Origin: an uncultured Lachnospiraceae bacterium
GTDB lineage: Bacteria > Bacillota > Clostridia > Lachnospirales > Lachnospiraceae
Assembly (NCBI GenBank): GCA_946623295.1
Contig: CAMOQY010000002.1
Coordinates: forward strand, 1 to 27,300
Length of the DNA: 27,300 bases
Reading direction: 5' to 3'
Shown in pieces: positions 8,901-14,799 of this stretch (within the stretch, counting starts at the first letter, position 1; each line of letters opens with the position of its first letter). Position numbers and translations under genes: made by a program. A model generated the notes under the pieces. It saw only the letters and a list, made by a program, of their open reading frames with translations. It was not told the origin of the DNA and made no database searches.

Positions 8901-10031
8901 GGCTATGCCTTTGTCAGAGTCTGGGCAGTTACCGACGACGTGAAGATCTCGGTAAACACCTCAGGCCCTTACAGCAGCACTGTTACTCTCGATATCGGAG
9001 ATCACGGCTGGATGAGGATCATGGATATTCCGGCCAGCGCGAGGATCAATCCAGAGGTCAACAAGATCACCGTCGCCAAGGGAACCACGTACAGCTCAAA
9101 GGCGGGAGACAAGACCAGTATCAGAATAGACGTGCATACCGATCCGGGCTGGGAGATAGACTATATCGCGTTTACCACTCTCGGTCAGACCTACAGGATG
9201 GACAACAAGACTCTGCCTACAGGCACTTCGCTTCAGACGAGGGCACCGGCAGGCTGTGCGGTAAGGTTCAATACCGACAGCAACGGCAATTCCCAGATCC
9301 GTCTGGTCCACGTGGACGCCGACACTACGCTGAGGGTGTTCTACAGAACTGCGGAATATACGGTGACCGTCAATAACAGCGCTCTCGCTACCATGAAGGC
9401 TGAGCCTTACGGCACCTCGGGCACTTCGGAGTTTACCGATAACTTCGCAGTGGTAAAGATCCGTTCAGGAAATACAGTAGCCAGACAGAACGGTATCAAA
9501 TACTGGCTCGATCCCCTGAACGGCCACGCTGTCACCGGCGCGGTGCTTGAAAACAGCAGAGGCGAGTACTTTGTTATGGGTGAGGGCTTTGCCCCGACCG
9601 ATTATCAGGATTACGCGATAAAAGGCGGCGTAGTCCGTTACTATCAGGGCTACGACGGAAAAGTCGAGTTCCGTATCTGGGGCGTATGCGATGATCTGAT
9701 CATCACCGTATTCTACGACGGAGAGGCCATGGCGCCCGGAAAGGCGGTCCCTGCCGATATAGCGACCTATGACGTAGGACCTTACGATCCCACCAAGAGA
9801 GTGGATAATATGACCGTAAAGGGTGATCCTGCGGCGGCGGAGCCTGTAAGCGCCGATCCCGCCGCGCCGGATGAGCCTGCTGCGGAAGGAACCGACGCTC
9901 AGGAGATTACGGAAGATACGGAAAAAACAGGCACAAGTCCGCTCCTTTATATAGGAATAGGCGCGGGGGCTCTGGCTGCGGCAGGTATTGCAGCGGTCGT
10001 AGCAGGTGCGGTCAGGAAGAAGAAAAAATAA
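2955..10031 (+). CDS. Giant secreted, membrane-anchored repeat protein (putative surface adhesin)
   Basis: A 2358-residue protein starting at an ATG with GGAGG seven bases upstream. Residues 1 to about 41 are a Sec signal peptide (basic NLLRR, hydrophobic core, cleavage near AFA/A). Five InlB B-repeat/Flg_new-like segments with the FxGW landmark lie near residues 299-372, 375-442, 578-643, 912-988 and 1126-1188. The rest is built from about 14 copies of a degenerate 110-150-residue module. Each copy ends in an acidic or polar turn plus an alternating beta-strand (for example QDITITAVY, ENIELTFEY, KNIEIKIFY, DDLIITVFY). A Pro/Glu/Ala-rich linker (about 2275-2325) precedes one hydrophobic helix (2330-2353) and the tail RKKKK. 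No LPxTG sorting motif is seen, so anchoring is probably by the membrane helix. No catalytic motif is recognised; adhesion or a structural surface role is inferred from architecture. Confidence 0.85.
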   Translation: MNNSKKVSFSNLLRRFLTVLAALAMMIQTAAGGVPVAAFAAGNHTVSFIGAGGKTTTAIVSSSWAGSTKGTIDTSGTLVTKGDYQNSTGVQVRMYTDLGTLTAIRFAFGAYTVELSGDELGSSGIHINENGTKTSAKQTGSIVKYALSNGGRFLRFFRITQDITITAVYSDVAETVHGRFIDEKKVSTDFKYDTKTENTVIDGNAFTVPSAELKGDNKNSIRMAIEPAAAMTGLSLHKSDGTEIATFKYGDNASPRFYDGVGKVAMAYSTSDGKYYVRFVHLMTDVYVSPVVDPEAGIYKIVFDPAGGAITGEDTYLLTSAGKLDKLLEVTTPMTSGGIEYNFLGWYNDSNEKVTAQTTFSKDQTLTARWSSQSFTVTFDNGGKAENTTATVPEGQPAAKPADPEALGWVFTGWYKDSALTEVYDFTAPVTSDTTIYAKWEQLSFVSVTGAEGDGESCIAAADEKWSAVDAAKAVGYLASGFKDPEGAKLRINTAFGTVKNVRIAVGDGAALAVAADQLISADQTLTVYVSSAGTLSQTAASGDIMSLSHAPGDKFFTAVFYDVTENIELTFEYADIKVTFMADGENFANMTVPYGGNAERPAADPQKDDMIFEAWCSDEALTEEFSFETALREDITLYAKMRDLIHIDIFYGFGKAHGEDAILSGITALEDNGYELKGTIAEPYLNGPSSTMANRYDHPNQSEISSVDVYYDGASEPSLTIASIVSAKGNQVIKGTVYLGTDGKLNLTGGTKLITFAASKDDPAEPMASRWFNIPASIKLVINYFDNHTVTVDGGEGAAIEPENIPDCYYDFADGKAAVTVSGNYAAQAAKAISLTTTPPEGKEVDTITFKQGTKTAKIARADIGKTLYLSGSFVFSENAGAKDIAKFENGKLTFTSVLADIAVTYEYTCKITFDPNGGELSGSESVFHTSGGRLQSLPEVVSPRTDGGVTYYFMGWYDAADMNTAKRITTGTVFTESATVYAGWSDQEACRIEINNVFPADGDDTASTSTDALWISFDPENGAGTLVKGFSDASGAMMDANLFYGTVKAVKVDLSGEEAVIQAEDLFSGSTDTTLYISASGAVKTSAETGDIMSLTHSAGSKTVALAFYNVSNNISVSFEYEDVLATFMFDGAVWKEINVPFNTAVGDPGDPGSEKVAFSGWFKADDYSENYDFAGVLREDTAIYGLAEHIYTVSVNGAGSASSTAISSTVWAETTGGTIDTSGILTVKGEFINNAGVPLTVNTSIGTVRSLTVKYENKEVTVDVSQPVTGFLTMDGAFAARESYDSASDVLKLNRSEGSTVLNLRFYRITGDMEITVQYTDVSETVSAVFEDGSGAARSFTIDTFTENTVINGTSFTVPSADLKGDNAHSVRMAIVPDASLMTGLLLSDGTNEYTFVYGNSSEAKFYEGLGKVAMAYSSSDGKYYVRFLNLLTDVTVRPITVEAGKKMTVTLTASKDIPVTSDKANTVDVELSPDLRTLTAAAGVLKSSAASESFRWNLSTTVGSDLEYYKAEVYDKDSAGLITTLGADFASYKSSSSDQTATLNNPSGICIKYNKSHYGEAQLRVWGLTKNIEIKIFYKNYQTGEVVSAQDASFDEKARVSFRASSNDLKAGKYTFDFITAGTKVDGLTATVPVNELISDNTVIGTSGEAKISHILRCRISPLKMYEVESVTVTNGTVSHTFTANESYVGALGNIVFARNGSTVLVRFNKIYSEDELTVSAVYTDNNVDGPYTVKLNADSRVTVTLDATNPRSVSSSNSGRTVSIPEDALTQGVNGKSVRWNFSSLAGMDYEYSKVEIYDADSKQLLGTLGDGFVSYRDSDKDQSKGAELAGIKARYNKSVYGEAQLRIWDVYRNIELKVYYKDYNTDKEYAANDKAMSFKYDGTVTVNAGGAALEAQIDPGAPVTKLDGNRKVRFNAFAEESRSLRWLIKPSVGYKVDSISVTVGGKTVRMGSGVEIYKGSGQVFAGAKVRYAMSSDGYAFVRVWAVTDDVKISVNTSGPYSSTVTLDIGDHGWMRIMDIPASARINPEVNKITVAKGTTYSSKAGDKTSIRIDVHTDPGWEIDYIAFTTLGQTYRMDNKTLPTGTSLQTRAPAGCAVRFNTDSNGNSQIRLVHVDADTTLRVFYRTAEYTVTVNNSALATMKAEPYGTSGTSEFTDNFAVVKIRSGNTVARQNGIKYWLDPLNGHAVTGAVLENSRGEYFVMGEGFAPTDYQDYAIKGGVVRYYQGYDGKVEFRIWGVCDDLIITVFYDGEAMAPGKAVPADIATYDVGPYDPTKRVDNMTVKGDPAAAEPVSADPAAPDEPAAEGTDAQEITEDTEKTGTSPLLYIGIGAGALAAAGIAAVVAGAVRKKKK
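3084..3834 (+). repeat. Long repeat A, copy 1 (residues 44-293 of the giant protein)
   Basis: This segment begins HTVSFIGAGG and ends at MTDVYVSPVV. It is repeated at lower identity at 6528-7281. Shared landmarks are GTIDTSG, the ENTVI-G-FTVPSA-LKGDN block and GKVAMAYS-SDGKYYVRF. It itself contains two of the shorter modules, about residues 44-173 and 174-293. Confidence 0.8.
4284..4890 (+). repeat. Long repeat C, copy 1 (residues 444-645)
   Basis: One module (ending ENIELTFEYAD) is fused to a degenerate InlB-type B-repeat with FEAWCSDEALTEEFSF and REDITLYAKM. The matching copy is at 5931-6531; both share SGDIMSLSH/TGDIMSLTH and LREDT-type endings. Confidence 0.75.
5931..6531 (+). repeat. 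Long repeat C, copy 2 (residues 993-1191)
   Basis: This is the counterpart of 4284-4890, with LYISASGAVKTSAETGDIMS matching LTVYVSSAGTLSQTAASGDI. It then carries its own B-repeat (FSGWFKADDYSENYDFAG). It lies directly before long repeat A copy 2, so the order A-B-B-C-D-B-C-A is partly mirrored. Confidence 0.75.
6528..7281 (+). repeat. Long repeat A, copy 2 (residues 1192-1442 of the giant protein)
   Basis: This is the counterpart of 3084-3834. Protein blocks such as TFTENTVINGTSFTVPSA and GLGKVAMAYSSSDGKYYV align directly with copy 1. The codons differ at most synonymous sites, so the duplication is old and the repeats are under protein-level constraint. Confidence 0.8.
7299..9726 (+). repeat. 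Tandem E-type modules in the C-terminal half (residues 1449-2258)
   Basis: Six consecutive modules lie at about residues 1449-1594, 1595-1731, 1733-1885, 1886-2003, 2004-2134 and 2135-2258. The clearest pair is E1/E2: FRWNLS/VRWNFS, YYKAEVYD/YSKVEIYD, then IKYNKSHYGEAQLRVWGL against ARYNKSVYGEAQLRIWDV. Later copies keep the pattern R-W-L-P, V-R-Y, R-hydrophobic-W and D-D-hydrophobic ending in FY. Confidence 0.75.
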
Positions 10032-10040
10032 AAGAGAGAC

Positions 10041-10063
10041 GCTGCCGCAGGATCTGCGGCAGC
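10041..10063 (-). terminator. Hairpin between convergent genes, probable terminator of the regulator gene
   Basis: A 10-bp perfect stem, GCTGCCGCAG / CTGCGGCAGC with loop GAT, lies between the giant gene and the reverse-strand regulator. On the reverse strand it is followed by GTCTCTCTTTTATTTTTT, a T-rich tract. On the forward strand no T tract follows, so termination of the giant gene here would be weaker. Confidence 0.65.
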
Positions 10064-10073
10064 GCCGGAACGA

Positions 10074-11186
10074 TCAGGATCTGTAGTTTGGAAAGTACTC
10101 TCCGAGAAGCGCTTTGAGCTCGCTCTTTCCGGAAACTCCGGTAGCTTCATAAAGCTTGCTGAGCCTGTAGCGCAGAGTGGATTCCGAGATATAGACCTCC
10201 TCGGCGAGCTCCGAGTTTGAGAGGTTGCGAAGGATGCCTCCTATGATCCTGCGGTCTGTCTCGTCTATCATCGAATAGGCGTTGGTCAGATTCCATATGG
10301 GACGCATGGCATTTTCGTAATCACTTGAAAGCAGAGGCGCATATGCCTCGTGTCCGCTGCGGTTTATCACACGGTCCTGCTCGGTGACCTTTGTGGAATC
10401 CCGGTAGACTATGTTGTAGCCGAAAGTGGAATTCAGCGAGTTGAGCCCGGGGTTTGCAGCGAGGATACGGTAAAGGATCACGGCGTTTTTGCCGGCGGAT
10501 TCAAGAGGGATATCTATACTGGTAAGAGTCGGCTCGGTCCATCTGCAGGAATCGGTATTGCCGGCGCCGGTAACGGAGATCTCCTCAGGCACCTTGACAC
10601 CAAGCTTTCTCAGGTGGGACAGCAAAACGACCGCCACGTAGTCGTTGGTACATACTACGGCGTCATAGACGTCCCGAACGCTCAGAAAAGCGTCGATGGC
10701 CTTGCCGAGGCCGAGAGAGTTGTAGAAGATATCCTGGTCGAAGTCCGAAAAGCCGTGCTCGGAAACAGCCTGGCAGAAGCCGGCCTTATGAGACAGATCG
10801 GTCGAGACTGAGGGATTGACCCCGATCATGGCGATCCGCCTGCAGCCGCTGTTAAAAAGAGAGCAGACGTTTTCGTACATTGCCCGGTCCCTTTCAGTGG
10901 TCACGCAGCTGATCTGCTGGCCGGTCGAACCGTTGATGCTTGAGCCAATGATCAGAGGCTTGATCCTGCTGGCAGTGCACAGATCTATGGATTCGGACAG
11001 GAACTTTTTCGAAAAGCCTATGATCAGCAGTACGCTGTCTGCCTGGAGGCGGCCGATATCATCCTGCGAGAGATTGCGGATGACGTCTCTGCGGGGATTG
11101 AGCTCGTTTCTGATTCCGGAGATGATGCGTTTGTACCACGTAGTTTCGATGTATGAACTTTCGGAAAGAAGGTTTATATAGTCCAT
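10074..11186 (-). CDS. Transcriptional regulator: LacI-type sensor domain plus C-terminal LuxR-like HTH
   Basis: A 370-residue protein whose domain order is the reverse of LacI. There is no N-terminal helix-turn-helix. Residues from about 50 to 285 match the periplasmic-binding-like sensor of LacI/GalR regulators: SVLLIIGFS, KPLIIGSSI, RRIAMIGV, DAVVCTNDYVAVVLLSHL, ISVTGAGNTDSCRWTEPTLT. The C-terminus (about 311-362) reads as a GerE/LuxR HTH, with SNSELAEEVYISESTLRYRL as recognition region. The ATG at 11186 is preceded by GGAGG with an eight-base gap; that site overlaps the in-frame ATG at 11201, which is therefore not the start. The protein is cytoplasmic. Divergent placement 90 bp from the sugar operon suggests it controls that operon in response to a sugar (inference). 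Confidence 0.82.
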   Translation of the reverse strand: MDYINLLSESSYIETTWYKRIISGIRNELNPRRDVIRNLSQDDIGRLQADSVLLIIGFSKKFLSESIDLCTASRIKPLIIGSSINGSTGQQISCVTTERDRAMYENVCSLFNSGCRRIAMIGVNPSVSTDLSHKAGFCQAVSEHGFSDFDQDIFYNSLGLGKAIDAFLSVRDVYDAVVCTNDYVAVVLLSHLRKLGVKVPEEISVTGAGNTDSCRWTEPTLTSIDIPLESAGKNAVILYRILAANPGLNSLNSTFGYNIVYRDSTKVTEQDRVINRSGHEAYAPLLSSDYENAMRPIWNLTNAYSMIDETDRRIIGGILRNLSNSELAEEVYISESTLRYRLSKLYEATGVSGKSELKALLGEYFPNYRS

Positions 11187-11207
11187 AACGATATCCTCCA
11201 TGTGGGT

Positions 11208-11236
11208 ATTTTATTACAACCGGCCGGAAAAGTAAA
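11208..11236 (-). promoter_or_regulatory. Likely promoter of the regulator with a palindromic operator candidate
   Basis: Reverse-strand TTTACT (11236-11231) and TAAAAT (11213-11208) are 17 bp apart and would start transcription just before the regulator's ribosome binding site. The 8-bp palindrome CCGGCCGG (11220-11227), the only GC-rich word in an AT-rich gap, sits inside the spacer. It is flanked symmetrically by TTTT and AAAA, seven bases away on each side. It is a plausible operator for autoregulation and control of the divergent operon. I could not identify a convincing forward promoter here. Confidence 0.45.
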
Positions 11237-11276
11237 AAGAAAAATCAATTTGAATATATATACAGAGGAAGAAAAA

Positions 11277-13388
11277 ATGTATCTGGTAAAGAACAAAGAG
11301 AACAAGTTTACGCTCGCCGGGGCTGCGGAAGGGGACGTTTTTGCGCGCCTTGGACCTGCCCTTGCGGTCATTAAGGGAGAGGAATTCGGCGCGGAGATAA
11401 AAGAAGAAAGCGCCGATACCATTGTGAGCGAAACCTGCGGCCTCAGATTCAGGGATGTTTTTGCTTTTAAGTCAGAAAATCGTATCGAGGTAAAGCGTAC
11501 CATTTCAAATCTGACCGATCACAGGATACGCTTCAAGAGCATCTTTGAGCTGCATACCGGCTTTAAGCCCGCGCACTACGTATTTCCCGGTTTTTCATAC
11601 AACGGGAATGAGTTTGACGGTTCGGGCGGAGACGCCAGATCCGCAGGGGTGGACACGGGGATGGCGGAGTCCTTCGGGGGCACGAAAAAGACGAATACCC
11701 CCAAGGGTCTGACCTGCGAAGGACAGCCCTGGGTCTTTGCCTACGACCGGCAGGGAATCCCGTCCTGTACTCTTACGGAGGATGAAAAGCACGGTCTTGC
11801 GCTTTTTGTCAGCGACTGCGATGAGACGAGCCTGCGTTCGTCCGATTCGCTCATCAGAAATGACGACGGCACGATGCGCCACAGAGTGATACATCCGGTA
11901 TCCGAGCTGCCTTATACCTACGGGCGCAAAAACATGATGACCGAGCCCTATGAGGAGTATATGCATCTCGTGCCGGGCGGCCGCATAACGCTGACGTTAG
12001 AGATATTCTTCTGTGAACCGCGCCTGGTAAACTACGCTGCCGCACAGCTCATGGAGGAGGCGGACGGCGTCTTTACAAAGGAAAAGGAGCCCTGCCTCAC
12101 GAGTGAGAGAGTCTGGGACCTCGGCATTTCCTTCTTTAAGTTCCTGGTAAAGGACTGCCACGGCACTCCGATGCTGGCCGGTCATTATTCGGATAAGCTG
12201 TTTCGGATGATGCACGCCGGTAATCTTTACGGCAAGGAAATGGCGATAGCCATGGAAGACCCCGCAAACACCTGCCTGTCGGAGTTTTCGTCGCGGTACG
12301 AGATAGGCTGGGCGGATCAGGGAGCCATGACTGCAAGACTTCTGGCTATCGATGCATTCCGGAGGGATGACAGCGAGCAGCTCGATCTGGCCACGCGCAT
12401 ACTTGACGGTTACGTATCGACTCAGTGGGAAAACGGTCTGCTTTATCCTTTTTACTCGCATAATTTTATCGAGGACCCCGCAAAGAGAGCGCTCCCTGAT
12501 TCCTGCAATATGGGCTGGGCCATGACGGAGCTTGTCAGATCCTACCACCTCTACAAGGATCACGGCATAGACAAGCCCGGGTATCTGGAGTTTTCCAGAA
12601 AACTCGCGGATTTCGCGGTAAGCCACTACAGCACGGAATGGGGCTTCGGCAAGACCTGGAACGTGGACGGAAGCGCGAGAGCTACGGCAGGAGGAGCGGG
12701 CGGCTTTATGATAATGGGCCTGACCGAGGTCTACAAGACGATACGCGACGAGCGTTACCTTGAGACCGCGAAGAAGGCCATGGATTTCTACTACGAGAGA
12801 GATCTGGACAATTTCGTATGTACCGCGGGAGCGCTGGACTGTCTCTGTGTGGACAAGGAGACCGCCTATCCTTTTGTAAGAGCCGGACTCGATCTGTATG
12901 AGATCACGGGAGATAAGCTTTGGCTCACCAGAGCGGAAATGGCTGCATACTACTTTTTCTCGTGGATGTTCTGGTATGACGCGGTATATCCGGTGGATTC
13001 GGAGTTTACAAAATACGGCTACTACACCACCGGAGGCACGCTTATCTCGGCCGAGCACAGCGCGCTTGATCCCTGGGGCGCCCTGCTCGTTACGGATATG
13101 ATGAAACTGTATCATCTGACAGGCAACACGCATTTTAAGCGCTGGGCAAAGCTGACCTGGTGCAATGCGCTTCTCGGCATCACGATGGAAGAGGGCGTGA
13201 GCGTACACGGCAGCGTAAGGCCGCTCGGTTCACAGAACGAAGGCTTTTTCCACTGCCGCTGGACCAAATACCGCCCTACACCCGAGGAAAGAGGTCATTT
13301 CAACGATAATCTTCAGACGTGGATGGGAGCGTGGAGGTTGTATACGATAGCTTCCCTTTCAAAAGAAGATATGGATTGTCTGGAATAA
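11277..13388 (+). CDS. Six-hairpin (alpha/alpha)6 glycosidase-like protein, cytoplasmic
   Basis: A 704-residue protein starting at ATG 11277, chosen because AGAGGAA at 11264-11270 gives good spacing; the in-frame ATG at 11202 overlaps the regulator's promoter zone. The first 280 or so residues look like a beta-sandwich domain. From about residue 290 the pattern is helical and repeating, with tryptophan and aromatic clusters typical of the six-hairpin glycosidase superfamily: YEIGWADQGAMTARLL, TQWENGLLYPFYSHNF, SCNMGWAMTELVRSYHLY, EWGFGKTWNVDG, AEHSALDPWGALLVTDM. I cannot assign a GH family; GH127/GH146-like beta-L-arabinofuranosidases are one comparison, but I do not see their cysteine zinc motif. 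There is no signal peptide, so it would act on imported oligosaccharides. It is first in the operon, 18 nt before the binding-protein gene. Confidence 0.65.
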   Translation: MYLVKNKENKFTLAGAAEGDVFARLGPALAVIKGEEFGAEIKEESADTIVSETCGLRFRDVFAFKSENRIEVKRTISNLTDHRIRFKSIFELHTGFKPAHYVFPGFSYNGNEFDGSGGDARSAGVDTGMAESFGGTKKTNTPKGLTCEGQPWVFAYDRQGIPSCTLTEDEKHGLALFVSDCDETSLRSSDSLIRNDDGTMRHRVIHPVSELPYTYGRKNMMTEPYEEYMHLVPGGRITLTLEIFFCEPRLVNYAAAQLMEEADGVFTKEKEPCLTSERVWDLGISFFKFLVKDCHGTPMLAGHYSDKLFRMMHAGNLYGKEMAIAMEDPANTCLSEFSSRYEIGWADQGAMTARLLAIDAFRRDDSEQLDLATRILDGYVSTQWENGLLYPFYSHNFIEDPAKRALPDSCNMGWAMTELVRSYHLYKDHGIDKPGYLEFSRKLADFAVSHYSTEWGFGKTWNVDGSARATAGGAGGFMIMGLTEVYKTIRDERYLETAKKAMDFYYERDLDNFVCTAGALDCLCVDKETAYPFVRAGLDLYEITGDKLWLTRAEMAAYYFFSWMFWYDAVYPVDSEFTKYGYYTTGGTLISAEHSALDPWGALLVTDMMKLYHLTGNTHFKRWAKLTWCNALLGITMEEGVSVHGSVRPLGSQNEGFFHCRWTKYRPTPEERGHFNDNLQTWMGAWRLYTIASLSKEDMDCLE

Positions 13389-13406
13389 ACAGAGGAGGAA
13401 TCAGTA

Positions 13407-14765
13407 ATGAAAAAACTATTGGCATGTTTACTCAGTGTGATCATGGTGCTTGGTCTTATCGCCTGCGGCGGCGGTGAAAACGATGGCACCGGGAGCGGCA
13501 GTGAGCCTGCCGGCTCTCAGGAAGCCGACGTCCAGCCCGGCGGCAAGCCCACTCAGTCCGGCGGAGAAGCCGGAAATCAGCTGGCAGGCGTCACCCTTGA
13601 GGTCGCGGTAAACTATACCGGCGATTCTCTTACGGCATTCCAGCAGATCTGCTCGGCTTTTGAATCAAAATACGGGGCGACGATCGTTATAGACAACTAC
13701 GGCTCCGATTACAGCTCGACTATGATCAACCGTATGGCGGCCAACAATCTTCCCGACGTCTTCGTTACCGCGGGATGGTCGCTGCGCAGATACAAGGACT
13801 ATTCTCTGGATCTCAGCGATCAGGAATACTGCTCCACGTATGACGAGTCTGCCCTCGGCGTCATTCAGGATACCGACGGCAAGATCTACGTCTGCATGGT
13901 CAGTAACGGAGTTAACGGAAACGTTGTAAACCTGAACGTCTGCGAGGCAGCCGGAGTCGATCCCTTTGCCATCACGACCTGGGACGAGTTTCTGGCAGCC
14001 TGCGAAAAGATCAAGAACGCCGGCTTTACGCCTATCGCATCCAACCCCGACGCGGGTCTTACAAGTAACCTTGCAGGCACCTTCCTCACCTATAAGGGCG
14101 AGGTCGCGGACGTCGGCGACAAGATCAAGGACGGAAGCTGGGACTGGGAAGAATACATGTATCTTCTGAAGTTCTATCAGACGGCTCTGACGAGCGGCTA
14201 CTTCTTCAAGGACGCCCGTTCCATCAACACCAACGATATGTATGAGAGAATGGCGGCTGGCCAGGCTGCGTTCATCATTTCCGAGAACACCGCCTCCATC
14301 GCTACTCTTTACAGCCTGAATCCCAAGGGCAACTTCATATTTGCTCCCTTCCCCGCATCCAAGGCCGGCGGAGAGGAGGCTATAGTTTCCGGCGAGGGCG
14401 ATGCTTTCTCCATCTGGAAGGATTCCAAGAATATAGAAGCCTCAAAGGTCTTCCTGAACTATCTTGCCACTCCCGAAGTAACGCTCAAGCTCCTGGATGC
14501 CACATCGCGTGTATCCTGTATGAAGCCCACCATGGAGGTCGACGAGACTCCCGGTACGAAGGCGCTCGGCGCAGTCGAGGACAACTACAAGGGACACAAT
14601 ATCGGATACTATAATATCTGGGACCGCGAGTATCTTCCCAGCGGAATGTGGGCCTACATGGGCACTGCCTGCAACAAGCTTTTTGCAGACTATACCGATT
14701 CCGGGCTGCGCGCAGTCATCGATTTCCTCAGAGACGGATATAAAAACGTTTACGTAGCGGAGTAA
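13407..14765 (+). CDS. ABC sugar transporter substrate-binding lipoprotein (CUT1 type)
   Basis: A 452-residue lipoprotein with lysines MKK, a hydrophobic stretch and lipobox GLIAC with C20 as the lipidation site. A Gly/Ser/Glu-rich linker to about residue 57 follows, then an extracellular solute-binding domain of the family-1 kind. Typical segments are FQQICSAFESKYGATIVID, MINRMAANNLPDVFVTAG, TTWDEFLAACEKIKNAG and MAAGQAAFIISE. Family members capture mono- or oligosaccharides outside the membrane and deliver them to two permeases. The ATG follows GAGGAGG at 13391-13397. Gap to the preceding gene is 18 nt and to the first permease 34 nt. The specific sugar is not readable; the GH43 neighbours suggest an arabino- or xylo-configured one. 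Confidence 0.9.
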   Translation: MKKLLACLLSVIMVLGLIACGGGENDGTGSGSEPAGSQEADVQPGGKPTQSGGEAGNQLAGVTLEVAVNYTGDSLTAFQQICSAFESKYGATIVIDNYGSDYSSTMINRMAANNLPDVFVTAGWSLRRYKDYSLDLSDQEYCSTYDESALGVIQDTDGKIYVCMVSNGVNGNVVNLNVCEAAGVDPFAITTWDEFLAACEKIKNAGFTPIASNPDAGLTSNLAGTFLTYKGEVADVGDKIKDGSWDWEEYMYLLKFYQTALTSGYFFKDARSINTNDMYERMAAGQAAFIISENTASIATLYSLNPKGNFIFAPFPASKAGGEEAIVSGEGDAFSIWKDSKNIEASKVFLNYLATPEVTLKLLDATSRVSCMKPTMEVDETPGTKALGAVEDNYKGHNIGYYNIWDREYLPSGMWAYMGTACNKLFADYTDSGLRAVIDFLRDGYKNVYVAE

Positions 14766-14774
14766 TATCATCTG

Positions 14775-14790
14775 CTCCACTGCGGCGGAG
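14775..14790 (+). promoter_or_regulatory. Small hairpin overlapping the permease ribosome binding site
   Basis: CTCC at 14775-14778 can pair with GGAG at 14787-14790, part of the GGCGGAG ribosome binding site of the next gene. It is short and imperfect. If formed, it would lower permease translation relative to the binding protein, a common need in such operons. Confidence 0.25.
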
Positions 14791-14799
14791 AAAAGACCT

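Noticed and set aside
11255..11260. TATATA as -10 box of the sugar operon
   Set aside because: Transcription would then start within or after the ribosome binding site at 11264-11270, leaving no usable leader.
11202..11276. 25-codon N-terminal extension of the glycosidase-like gene
   Set aside because: The extension is Lys-rich and covers the intergenic control region, and the internal ATG at 11277 has the ribosome binding site.
11997..13208. Reverse-strand open frame of 403 codons
   Set aside because: It is a shadow of the six-hairpin glycosidase-like gene, whose forward reading has coherent domains and a ribosome binding site.
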